Shown here: piece by piece, positions 34,519 to 44,703 of the stretch | Position numbering within the stretch: position 1 is the stretch's first letter | Layout of the letters: each line of letters begins with the position of its first letter | Assembly (NCBI GenBank): GCA_030789695.1 | Contig: CM061140.1 | Span: 83,142,422-83,206,421, forward strand | From: Scilla litardierei | Taxonomy: Eukaryota; Streptophyta; Magnoliopsida; Asparagales; Asparagaceae | DNA: 64,000 nt | Reading direction: 5' to 3' | Made by a program: the position numbers and the translations under genes | Notes under the pieces: model-generated | The model's database searches: none | What the model was told of the DNA's origin: nothing | The model's input: the letters and a program-made list of their open reading frames with translations, nothing else

Positions 34519-35413
34519 CAGTTGTTGAGCTACACTCAAGCTGTGACATTGCAATCTTATAGAAACCAGTTTCTTAAACACATATGATGTAGTCTAAGAC
34601 CTGACCCAAACCGACGTGTCGTGAATATACCGAGCACTGGGGAAAGTCAGGCCAGAGCGAAAACATGGGTCCGACTAGATTGGTTATTGTGATTTGGATG
34701 AGCACCCTCATGATCACAAATGGCTAGGGGTAAAAACCGATAAGTGTGTCAAATCTGATATGATTGATGAAGAGTCATCTACCGATCGCAGAGTCAAGCA
34801 ACTTGTTGAGCTACACTCAAGGTTGTTAGGCTCAGGGTGATTGGATCTCTTATCCATTTATTTAATTCGATTAAATCGTTCATTGTTAAGACTTAAAATG
34901 ATCGTAAAAATAATGGGAGGATATAGATAGATAAAAGCCATTCTACCTATGTTTAATATTAAACATATGCTAAACTAGGGCAAGACTATGTTTACCGATG
35001 GAATAAAAATATAATATTTTAATGGAATTAGTTTACTGGTTAAATAGGTCGATTAATGGAATGTCAAAGATAAATTCTAATTGATAGAATAAATTATATT
35101 CCGGTTGACATTAAAAATGACCTTCTTAAAGACAGACTTAAGGAATATGATTTCATTAAGTTCTGAGTCCAACAAAATAAATGCACGTTACATGTCACTC
35201 GCCTCTATAAGGGGCAGCTCGAACATTTCGAAGTATGTTTCTTCCTACAACTTAGTGAGCTACGCTCAAGGTTGTATGAAAAAACAATTTCGATCCGCAA
35301 AGTTCGAGAATTTGATCAAACTGTTTGAGTTGAATACGAGTGCATGAACGGTGCAAGCCTATGTAATCCAAACGGATCTTGAGACAAGCAACTTGTTGAG
35401 CTACACTCAAGGT
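34519..35413 (+). repeat. Four dispersed hairpins with core TTGAGCTACACTCAA
   Basis: Core at 34525-34539, 34806-34820, 35255-35269 (one change plus G for T) and 35396-35410. The inner stem TTGAG/CTCAA closes CTACA. The outer arms differ from copy to copy yet stay complementary: CAG/CTG (34519-34543), CAAC/GTTG (34799-34825), TACAAC/GTTGTA (35246-35276) and GCAAC/GTTGC. The last 3' arm is now split by element C and resumes at 61403-61407. Confidence 0.8.
35409..35413. repeat. Target-site duplication of element C (AAGGT), left copy
   Basis: AAGGT at 35409-35413 is repeated at 61400-61404, directly flanking element C. This proves that C inserted into F. Confidence 0.92.
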
Positions 35414-35844
35414 TGTTGGATATTGGACTCCCTGGATTTGGTTTTGGATGATGAACAAACATAAATATATCGTGAACTAACACTTTGTGAGCGCAGTTAT
35501 GGAGATCGTCGCCAAATTCATATGAACATCCAAAGCGACGTCTCGAGACTTCTCAAAGCATGTGATCGTATGCCTAAAGCTTCGTTGAAGCTTTTGGACC
35601 TTTTTAGAAGTCATGAAGATTCGGATCGAAGCTTTCGAAGACGGTTCGTCAAGTTTTATTTATAGTCTTTTAGCTTCATTCCGTAGAATGTTAAGCCTTG
35701 AGTAGGTCTTACGTTTTAATCTTCATTTCGCTCATATCTTAGACATAGGATCTTAGTAGAAGTCCATACAATCTTTCCTGAAGCTTCGCGCTTCGATTCG
35801 TGACTTCTTGTGCATGTTAGTTGGTTCAAGAAGAAGAACAAACT

Positions 35845-36480
35845 GACTAGATGGTGATCTAGTCGGTCGGCAATCCTTCTTGGACCGACTAGTTTGCGTC
35901 AGTCAATTCCAAGCTCTTTACTGTTTACAGTTAGTCGGTCTACGTTGACTCACCGACCGACTAGTTTGTGAACTAGTCGGTCAGTGATGCTTCTTAGACC
36001 GACTGGTTGAGCTTTCCCTGTACATGCAAATTGGAGCCTGAGCTACTGTTTATAATTAGTCGGTCTGTGTTCATTGATCGACCGACTAGTTGATGAACTA
36101 GTCGGTCAACTTTTCTTCTTAGACCGACTAGTTGAGCTTTACTGTACATGCCAATTTTCACCTGACTTACTGTTTATCGTTAGTCGGTCTATGCACATTT
36201 GGCAACCGACTAGTTGATAAACTAGTCGGTCAACATTTGTTCTTGGACCGACTAAATCAATTTGTGCTCAGACTTTAGTTTTATCTGTTAGTCGGTCTCA
36301 GTTGAGTAACCGACCGACTAGTTATGAAACTAGTCGGTCAGCTACTCTTCTTGGACCGACTAGTTCCTTTTGTCTGAACTTCGACCTATTCCCTGTTCTC
36401 TCATTAGTCGGTCTACGTTGATTGACCGACCGACTAGTTGATGAACTAGTCGGTCGGTGGTTGTTCTTTGACCGACTAGT
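35845..36480. repeat. Palindrome modules ACCGACTAGT...ACTAGTCGGT in C U3
   Basis: Five to six imperfect tandem modules of about 110-125 bp. Each has TTAGTCGGTCT, about 20 bp, GACCGACTAGTT-few bp-AACTAGTCGGTC (a strong hairpin), about 20 bp, then GACCGACTAG. Modules start near 35932, 36057, 36180, 36288 and 36402, with a partial one at 35843. All lie upstream of TATA. They resemble CRISPR only superficially. Palindromic LTR motifs are known in Sireviruses. Confidence 0.88.
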
Positions 36481-36518
36481 TAGGTTCAGAATAGAGCCGT
36501 TGGAGCTTTAATTGAAAC

Positions 36519-36569
<51 letters not shown>

Positions 36570-36571
36570 CC

Positions 36572-36579
36572 TATAAATA
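36572..36579 (+). promoter_or_regulatory. TATA box of C LTR
   Basis: CCTATAAATACTTG, about 90 bp downstream of the last palindrome module and 10 bp after the CT microsatellite. Confidence 0.8.
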
Positions 36580-37312
36580 CTTGTTGAGCTGCATTCATTG
36601 CACTAAAGACTGATATTAAGACAAGTTTAGAGTTCAAAGAGAAAGCATTCAATCCCATTCAAAGCTCTTTCATTCCAATCTTGAATCTCTCCTCACTCTT
36701 ATTTCAAAAGAGAGATTCATTGATTGTGAGCCTTCCAAGCCAAGTGCTTGATTCTAGGTCACCATCAACCTCATAGCTCTCTATCGCTGATCTTCATCTT
36801 GGAGCTAGGGTTTAGTGCCACTTCTTCTTCCTCAAAATCATCTTTGCCCTAATTCGTAAGTATTACTCAAGGCATATGTATTTTGTCGGTAAGAAGCTTT
36901 ATTTCATTTACTTTCATATTGTAAGTTTCACTCTCGGTTGTGAGAGTGTGGTTGTGATCCCGGGTTGTGGGAGTCACAATTTGATTTGTGTATGATTTGA
37001 CTTGTGGAGGTTTTTTCACAAGTATTTCATAGTGGAAATCTTGAGTTAGGGTTTCTAACTCAAGTATCCGGTGGGGATCCGGGTGGTTGTGACGTAGGAT
37101 CACCGGGAACAAGTCGGGGAGACTTGGGTGGATCCGAACCCAGTAATATCGTTGTTTGCGATTTTTTCTTTGTTGTCTAACATTTACATTTCCGCATTTT
37201 CCGCATTGTTTGGTAGAGTTTGCAATTAATTAGGAATTAGCCTCTTAATTATTTTAAAGTACTATTCACCCCCCTACAGTACTTGTGTAGTAGCTTAGCA
37301 GGGCATTACATT

Positions 37313-37325
37313 TGGTATCGGAGCC
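37313..37325 (+). other. Primer-binding site of element C
   Basis: TGGTATCGGAGCC, initiator tRNA-Met type, 2 bp after the LTR end at 37310. Confidence 0.9.
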
Positions 37326-37337
37326 AAGTCTATAGCT

Positions 37338-38458
37338 ATGTCTGCCAACGACAACAAGACCGTTCGTCCACCTTCCGACTATAGCACCTTCAAGAATCGT
37401 GAAGGATCGTCTTCGGTGATGGAAGGACATTCCTCAACGAGGCCTCCATTCTTCAACGGTACCAACTACGGGTACTGGAAATACCGGACGGAAACTTTCC
37501 TCCGGAGTGCTTCACTATAGAGGACCACGATGAAGGAATACGTCAAGCCCGCCGAAGAAGATTTCGAGAAGTGGACTCCCGCGGAGGTCGCCGCGGAGGT
37601 AAGCAATGCCAAGGCAATGAACGCCTTGCAATGTGCCTTGGAGCCCGAGGATTTCAACAAGATATGCACATGTAAGAGTGCATATCAAATATGGAACTCC
37701 CTCCTCATATTGCATGAAGGGACAAGTAGGGTAAGAGACTCTAAACTCGTTGTAGTTAATAAAGATTACGAGTTATTTCATATGCTACAGGGTGAGAAGA
37801 TGAAGGAGTACTATGCTCGCTTTGTCGACATCACAAACGAGTTGGAGGCTCTCGGTAAAAGCTACACCCAAAAGGAGAAAGTCTCGAAGATTATCGATGG
37901 ACTTCCTTCTTGTTGGGAGAAACGGACCTTCGCCATCGAGGAAGGTAATGACATGAAAACCTATACCGTTGTTCAACTAATGGGTACCTTAATGTCATAC
38001 GAGGTACGTAAGGATAGCAAGTTGAAGTTGCAGGACAAGATGAAGTCCTACCTAAAGCAAGATGAGCCAAAGAAGAAGACTATTGCTTTCAAGGCTGCTC
38101 CATCCACATCCACCTCAACCGATGATGAAGACTCGAAAGACGAGTTGGACTTGGAGTCCATGGCACTCATGGCCAAGAAGTTCAACCGGTTCTTCCGGAA
38201 AGGTAACTTCAAAAACAAGTCTAAGTTTACTTCATCTAACGCCTCCTCTCCTTTGTGCTTCAAATGCAACAAGCCAGGACACATGAAAGCGGAGTGTCCT
38301 CTAAACAAGCAAAAGGAAAAGTGGAAGGCGCCGAAATTCGACAAGTCCAGAAGTACAAAAATGGGTACAAAAAGGGGCTTGTCGGGACATTCACCGACTC
38401 CGATGATTCATCTAGTGGAGAGTCGGACGATGAGCAAGTGGAGCAAGCACACATGTGA
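37338..38458 (+). pseudogene. gag: Element C gag, N-terminal part
   Basis: Starts MSANDNKTVRPPSDYS at 37338. TRPPFFNGTNYGYWKYR and the UBN2-type region (LILHEGTSRVRDSKL, YYARFVDITNELEALG, KIIDGLPSCWEKR) are followed by an acidic stretch and the zinc knuckle CFKCNKPGHMKAEC (about 38257-38300). An in-frame TAG occurs at 37518-37520. After about 38340 the reading moves to another frame (frameshift), and that frame meets TGA at 38456-38458. Role: capsid and RNA binding. Confidence 0.9.
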
Positions 38459-38461
38459 TTC

Positions 38462-39577
38462 ATGGCACGTGAGGAGCAAGATAAAGACTCCTCTTCCGAT
38501 GATAGCGACAACGAAGGCGATGAGGTAACAATGGATGACCTTAGAAATGCTAATGAGCAATTATGGTCTAAATACACTAAGTTAGTAAATAGTTATACTA
38601 AAGTAAAAGATGATTTTGCTAGCATCCAAACCTCGCCTAAAACTATCATTACCAACAACGACACCGTTGTTGAAGAGTTGAAGAATGAGATTGTAAATCT
38701 CAAGACTCAACTTGAACATGTTAGCATTGAGGACTCGGAGGAACACAAGATAGCGGACTTGACTTCTCAAAACTTGACTTTGAGTATTGAGAATGAAAGT
38801 CTCAAATCTCGTGTTTATGTGCTCACATTGAAAGTATCCACTTTGGATGCTTCTATGCGTTCTCTCACCGAGAAATATGAGAACACATTAGGCCGAATCA
38901 ATGAATTCAATAAGGGTAAGGGCCATTTGGATAACATCCTAAATGTCTTACCTCCGGCCAATCACCACATTGGCTTGGGGTATAAGTTGGGAAGTACATC
39001 CAAGTCGGCCACTACCTTTGTTAGGCCAACTTTCGATACCTTAACGAGTGGTAGCAAACACTCTATTGGTAGTTCATCTACCAATGGTGCTTCCACCTCG
39101 TTCACACCCTCTTTTGGAAAGAAACCCACTTTGGGTGGACCTCCAAAGAAGGGTCATGCCTACATGTACACAAATACCATGCCACGTAGGAACACACGTC
39201 CTACTCCACCGGCTCACACATATGATGATTTTTATGCACCACATCCACGGGCACGTGCACACCATATGAGACACCCTCATGCACATGTTCCTCCACATGC
39301 ATATGTTCACCCACATCATCATATGAATAATTATCGTCGTGCACCATTCCATCATGTTCCTTATGCCTATCCACGTCATGCATCACGTAGAAATCAACAA
39401 CGCATGCATGCACCACATAGGATGAGGGCTCCCAAAATATTCACAATTTGGAGCCCAAAGGACACAAGCATGGATGAAAAACAAGTTTACATGATTGCTT
39501 ATTTTTTGAATGTTGTGCATAGCAGTAATTATGTGGGGAAGTCTAAGTCCAATTGGACTTGGCTTCCAAAGGTCTAA
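38462..39577 (+). pseudogene. gag: Element C gag, C-terminal coiled coil and His-rich domain
   Basis: A 371-codon continuation in the shifted frame: an acidic Ser/Asp-rich start, a coiled coil (about residues 20-155), a Ser/Thr-rich linker, then a strikingly His-rich segment encoded at about 39205-39425 (PHAHVPPHAYVHPHHH, about one residue in four His). It ends WTWLPKV at 39577, which looks like the natural gag end for the lineage. Unlike the gags of A, B and D there is no second CCHC knuckle; the His-rich segment is in its place. Confidence 0.85.
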
Positions 39578-39660
39578 TCTTTTGGACCTAATGACCTTGG
39601 GTATCATGATATGAAATTTTCTATCTTTAGGTACTCAAGGGAAAGAAAAAGAAACGGAGC

Positions 39661-41283
39661 AACAAATTTAAATTTAGCTCCAAGGGGAATTGGATACTCG
39701 ATAGCGGGTGTTCAAAACACATGACGGGTGACGCTCAATTGCTCTCCGGAGTGGTGCCCATCGCAAATGGGAACCGCGTCGTATTTGGAGGCAACGAGAG
39801 CGGAACCATCATAGGTATTGGTAAAGTGGGTAATCCTTCTAAACCACTTATATGTGATGTTTACCTTGTTAAAGGATTAAACCACAATCTCATTTCAATA
39901 AGTCAACTTTGTGACAAAGGTTACAAAGTTAGCTTTGCGAAAGGAATGTGCCATATTTTAAGAAAAGATAATGATAAATTATTGTTTTCCGACACACGCC
40001 ATAAGGATATATACATCCTAGATCTTCCGAGATCACATGAACAATGTCTCATTGCCAACACAAGTGAACAACACTTATGGCATCGACGTTTTGGTCATGT
40101 GAACTTTGGAACACTATTTAAGCTTTCCAAGTTAAATTCTATTAGAGGCTTTCCTAAGCTTGTCTTTCAAAAGAAAAGCTTTTGTGACTCGTGTCAACGA
40201 GGCAAGCTTCCAAAATCTTCATTTAAACCTAAGAAAAGCATTTCTTCTAAGCAGCCACTAGAGCTATTACATCTAGATTTATTTGGGCCAACTAGAGTTG
40301 CTTCATTAGGTAATGCTAGATATGGACTTGTCATCATTGATGACTTTTCTAGGTTTACTTGGGTATTTTCATTATGTAATAAAAATGATGCTTTTGAAAA
40401 CTTCACAATTTTTGTTAAGAAAGTACAAAATCTCATTGGAACCACCATTGTCACTATTCGTAGTGATCATGGAGGGGAATTTGAGAATGAGTCTTTTGAG
40501 ACATTTTGTGATGAAGTTGGTATTACACACACCTTCTCTTTCCCTCGCGCACCTCCTCAAAATGGTGTTGTTGAGAGAAAGAATAGGACGCTAGTGGAAT
40601 GTGCTCGCACTATGCTTGATGATAGCCAACTTGGCCATCAATTTTGGGCGGAAGCGGTACATACCGCTTGCTATGTGTTTAATAGAATACTTTTGAGGCC
40701 CGGCACTAAACAAACTTGTTATGAATTGTTGTTTGGTAGGTTGCCTCAAGTTAAACATTTTCGTGTTTTTGGTTCGAAATGTTTTATTAAGAACACGTAT
40801 GGTAGTTTGGACAAATTCGATCCAAGATCCGATGAGGGGATTTTTGTTGGATATTCCTCACGTAGAAAAGCCTACCAGATATACAACAAACGAACCTCAA
40901 CGATCGAGGAATCGCTTCATGTTTCATTTAATGAAGGATTCGTTCCAACTAGAATCACTAATGATGATGACTCTATGGCTGTATTATGTGATTCAATTGG
41001 TAATTCAAACTCTAATGGTTCTATTGATTCTATTGAGACTAACCTGACTAATGAAGTTTTTGAGAATGTTCCTAGTGATCAAGGAATTCCCAAACGGCTT
41101 CATACCGTTCGTGACCATCCTCATGAGCATGTCATTGGCAATATCCATGATAGTGTCAAGACGAGATCACAAGTCAACCACTTCGCTCATTGTGCCTTTG
41201 CCTCCTCGATAGAGCCAAAGAATGTTAATGAAGCATGCGAAGATAGCGCTTGGATCCTTGCCATGGAGGAGGAACTCATTTAA
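39661..41283 (+). pseudogene. pol: Element C pol: protease and integrase
   Basis: The protease motif WILDSGCSKHMTG is at 39691-39729. Then NLISISQLCDKGYKVSF; the integrase zinc domain LWHRRFGHVNFGTL with CDSCQRGK; the core with HLDLFGPTRVAS, IIDDFSRFTWVF and IRSDHGGEFEN; PQNGVVERKNRTL; FWAEAVHTACYVFNR; and GIFVGYSSRRKAYQIYNK. In-frame stop TAA at 41281-41283. Gag and pol are in different frames in this element, unlike element A. Confidence 0.92.
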
Positions 41284-41711
41284 TTCGAGAGAAATGAGGT
41301 TTGGGAGCTTGTTCCTTTGCCATCGAAGAACCACACCGTCATAGGGACAAAGTGGATCTTCAAGAACAAGACCAACGAAAACCAAGTCGTCGTCCGGAAC
41401 AAAGCTCGGTTAGTAGCTCAAGGCTATCGACAAGAGGAAGGTATTGCTTTCAAAGAATCCTTTTCTCCGGTAGCTTGATTAGAATCAATTAGATTATTAT
41501 TGTCTTTTGCATGCCATAAGGATTTCAAATTATTTCAAATGGATGTAAAAAGTGCATTTTTAAATGGAGATGTTGTTGAGGAAGTTTAAGTTTCTCAACC
41601 TCCGGGTTTTATTAATGAAAAATTTCCAAATCATGTTTTTAAACTTAAGAAAGCACTTTACGGTTTGAGACAAGCTCCTCGAGCTTGGTATGACCGTTTA
41701 AAGAATTTTCT
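41284..41711 (+). pseudogene. pol: Element C pol: RT N-terminal part, with stops
   Basis: Same frame as the preceding segment. [45 protein letters not shown] and [16 protein letters not shown] are readable. In-frame TGA at 41476-41478 and TAA at 41587-41589. A frameshift at about 41705-41714 passes the reading to 41712-42371. Confidence 0.9.
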
Positions 41712-42371
41712 TTGGATTTGGGTTTTAAAATGGGAGAAGTTGATTCCACATTATTTGTTAAGTATTCAAATAATGATATAATTTTAGTTCAAATATATGT
41801 TGATGATATCATTTTCGGTGCTACTAACTTTGCTCTTTGCGAAGAGTTTTCTAATGTGATGAAGGATCAATTTGAGATGAGCCACATGGGTGAGCTCAAA
41901 TATTTCTTAGGTCTCCAAATTCGTCAAATGAACGATGCAATCTTCATCCACCAAACGAAGTATACGGTGGAGTTGCTAAAGCGATTTGGAATGGAGAATG
42001 CCTCCGGGAAGAAGACTCCAATGAGCACAACTATACATCTTGATAAAGATGCAGGCGATAAAGATGTAGATATTCGTCTATATCGAGGTATGATAGGTAG
42101 TTTACTTTATCTTACCGCAAGTAGGCCCGATATTATGTTTGCCGTATGTGTATGTGCTCGTTATCAGTCTCAACCTAAGGAGTCACACTTAGTAGCGGTA
42201 AAACGTATTTTCCGTTATCTAAGTTATAGACTTGATTTTGGATTACTTTATCCAAAATCTAGCACATATGAGTTAATCTCATATAGTGACGCAGATTATG
42301 CGGGATGCAAATCTGACAGGAAAAGTACTAGGGGCACTTGCCATTTTATAGGAAATTCTCTTGTCTCTTAG
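41712..42371 (+). pseudogene. pol: Element C pol: RT catalytic part and start of RNase H
   Basis: 219 codons. YVDD is at about residues 29-32, followed by FEMSHMGELKYFLGLQI, GSLLYLTASRPDIMF and SDADYAGCKSDRKSTRG. Ends at an in-frame TAG (42369-42371) just before the RNase H LSTTEAEYIA motif, which is still readable beyond it. Confidence 0.93.
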
Positions 42372-42747
42372 TTTTCCAAGAAGCAGAATTCTGTATCACT
42401 TTCAACCACCGAGGCGGAATATATTGCCGCCGGTACCCGCGTGTGCTCAAGTTCTTTGGATGAGACACACACTTAAAGACTTTGGTATAAACTGTGATAC
42501 TTGCCCTATCGTGGTGGACAACCAAAGTGCAATATGTCTCTCCAAGAACCCGGTACACCATTCCCGTTCTAAACACATAGATGTCCGACACCATTTCTTA
42601 GATGATCATGTTGCTAAAAAGGATATCATATTAGTGTACGTTGAAACCTAGAAGCAAATCGCCGATATTTTCACGAAACCCCTAAAGGAGGACTCCTTTG
42701 TGCGGTTGCTTTGAGAATTGGGGATTATGGGTGAATCCGAGATTTAG
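42372..42747 (+). pseudogene. pol: Element C pol: RNase H end
   Basis: LSTTEAEYIA, then a frameshift near 42437-42445, then LWMRHTLKDFGI, VDNQSAICLSKNPVHHSRSKHIDVRHHFL in the next frame, a TAG at 42649-42651, then ADIFTKPLKEDSF, a TGA at 42712-42714 and the natural end at 42745-42747. Confidence 0.9.
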
Positions 42748-43493
42748 GATTCATATGTTTTTCAATAATCTTGCATGCTATTCAATTCTTTATATTTGCT
42801 CATGCTAGATTAATTGAAATTTTCTGGATTTTTGTTGAATTTTCGGAATTTTCGCTCGATTTGTTCTTAAACGTCAAATTTCAGATTTTCGATGTTTAAT
42901 GGGGTAGTATAATGATTAATGAGAGTATTTTGATGTTTCGTCGAAGTGTGATTAGGAGAGAAATCAAAATTTCAAAATTTTCAATGTTTGGACTCTCTTA
43001 GTCGGTCCAAGTTCATTGGCCGACCGACTAGATTCAGTTCCAGTCGGTCAGTGAATGAGCTTAGACCGACTAAATCTTGTCAGGGAATTTGGTTTCAGTT
43101 ACTGTTTACAACTAGTCGGTTCAAGCTCATTGACCGACCGACTAGATCGCGATCTAGTCGGTCAGTGCTTGAACTGTGACCGACTAGTTGTGACGGGGAC
43201 TGTTTTGTCTTTTCGAATTCCAGTCGATTTAACTCAGCCCCCGACCGACTATTCTCATTTCTGGTCGGTTCTCTCCCCTCTCTTAGCCAAATTTCCACCG
43301 AGCCCGTTCATCTCCTCAGTCGTGTCCGGCCTGTTTCCGGCCATCCTCGCCGTCGCCGTCCGTCGATCCTCCTCCTAGGTGATCTCTCCTCCATCTCCTA
43401 GCTGTCTAGGGTTAGTTTTTAGCTCTTAGGTTTATGGTTTCTAGTTATTTCGATTTCTAGGGTTTGTGTCTAGGGTTATCTCGTTTGATTACG
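42748..43493 (+). promoter_or_regulatory. Spacer between pol and ORF3 carrying two LTR-type palindrome modules
   Basis: 42748-42990 is AT-rich. From about 42998 to 43262 two modules like those of the LTR U3 occur: TTAGTCGGTCC..CCGACCGACTAG..CAGTCGGTCAG..GACCGACTA, then TACTGTTTACAACTAGTCGG..GACCGACCGACTAGATCGCGATCTAGTCGGTC. Flanking words (TACTGTTTACA) are also shared with the LTR. It is followed by a pyrimidine-rich stretch (43264-43410) and the ORF3 ATG at 43494. An internal promoter for ORF3 is a reasonable inference; no TATA is seen. Confidence 0.6.
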
Positions 43494-44703
43494 ATGTGTC
43501 ATGCCGCGCTTATGGCTCGTACATGTATTCCGATCACTCCCTCTGGCCCTTCGCCTATGACTGTCGATTCGCCACCCTCGGACCCCCTGCAACCTACACG
43601 AACCCCTCTGAAATGCCGTTCGAAAACCACCCAACCCTCTTCATCTTCGCCTCTTCTTAAGCGTAAGAGCACGACGACAGCGAAGCCCCGATCTCAGCCC
43701 AAGCCCAAGCCTGTGTCGTTTCATGCTCCCACTCCACCCAGTGCTTCGGATTCCGACACCGAGTATATTCTCGAGACCGAGACCCATAGGGATCCTGCAC
43801 CTCCTAGGGATCAGCCTACGTCTAGTTCCCGTCCTCGTACTTCCACTCGTAAGCCTAAGGGAAAGGCTCAGATGCCGGTTGGCGGCGTCGATATTTCGTT
43901 GTGTCGCGACGACCCTATGTGGATCGCGGCTTACAACCGTATCGAACACTGCCCACTGCTTCTGGAGAATTTCGTTCAGTTTAGTGACTTCCTTGGCCTC
44001 ACAGACCTTCTGTCGTCTTCGGGTCTTATCGATTACCTTCGATATGACCCTAAGGCGAATCCTCACCCCTACCCTCGCCTAGTGAAGCTCTTCTATGCCA
44101 ATAGGATTCGTGGTCAGTACGACGAGTCCCACTCGATTGAGACGACTGTTTTGGGGACTCCGATAGTCCTCACGGCAGAAATCTTAGGAGAGATTTTGGG
44201 TATCTCCTCGTCTGGCCTTCTACCGTCTGACATTTCTGTTGATGATATCTTCTCCCTTGATCAGGTCGTGCTTTCTCAGATTTTCCATAAGATTCCTCCC
44301 GCCATGATTGGCGTTCCCTCCAAGTCCTTCAAGCCTAATGCCTGGGTCCTGAATTTGATTCTGATGTCGTGCTTGCTTCCCAAGTACGGCTCCTCCTCTT
44401 TGCCGTCCCAGCCTTTCTTGAAGTTGATCTATGCCATCTTCATGGGGAGTTCGATTAACTGGGCTCGCATTATACTCGATAAGATGGATTCTTTCGAGTG
44501 TATTCGCAAGTCCACGAAGTCGGCACAAATCCCATTCCCGTGCCTTCTGACTCTTGTGTTTCGCCACTTCCGTGTCACACTTCCTCGTGATGATGAGTGT
44601 CCTCTTGGTCCTCCCCTGAACGCGACAGCCGTCAAGAAGTCTCTTGCGGTGCTCCGTCGCGTTCAGAGGTCGACCCCCTCTGCTTCACCATCTGCCTCTA
44701 CCT
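43494..44703 (+). pseudogene. Element C ORF3, first part (interrupted by complex D)
   Basis: ATG at 43494; the frame is open to the D insertion at 44704. A Pro/Ser/Lys-rich, probably disordered N-terminus (about 120 residues) is followed by a folded-looking domain with YPRLVKLFYANRIRGQYDE and IVLTAEILGEILGIS. This pattern recalls the putative plant transposon protein domain (Transposase_32-like), from memory. No signal peptide or transmembrane segment is seen, so an envelope function is not supported. The last codon is split by the insertion, and the frame resumes exactly at 58095. Confidence 0.7.
44699..44703. repeat. Target-site duplication of complex D (TACCT), left copy
   Basis: TACCT at 44699-44703 and again at 58090-58094, immediately outside the outermost LTRs of the array. 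There is none at the internal LTR. Confidence 0.95.

Larger units (their letters stand above)
33459..35413 (+). other. Internal non-coding domain of F, 5' part
   Basis: About 2 kb, AT-rich, starting with TTTTAAAATG-rich sequence. No gag frame or motif. The only structured feature is a set of hairpins around TTGAGCTACACTCAA (34519-35413). It stops at the insertion of element C. Confidence 0.7.
35414..37310 (+). repeat. 5' LTR of element C
   Basis: 1897 bp, TGTTGGATATTGG to GGGCATTACA. Contains CCGACTAG/CTAGTCGG modules (35845-36480), a CT microsatellite (36521-36562), and TATAAATA (36572-36579). The partner LTR lacks the expanded CT run. Confidence 0.92.

Noticed and set aside
35845..36480. 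CRISPR-like array of regularly spaced palindromic repeats
   Set aside because: Eukaryotic LTR context, variable spacing, homologous spacers, the same block in the partner LTR, no cas genes. These are LTR U3 modules.
43494..44703. Envelope-like protein
   Set aside because: Position fits, but no signal peptide, membrane segment or glycoprotein-like Cys pattern is visible.
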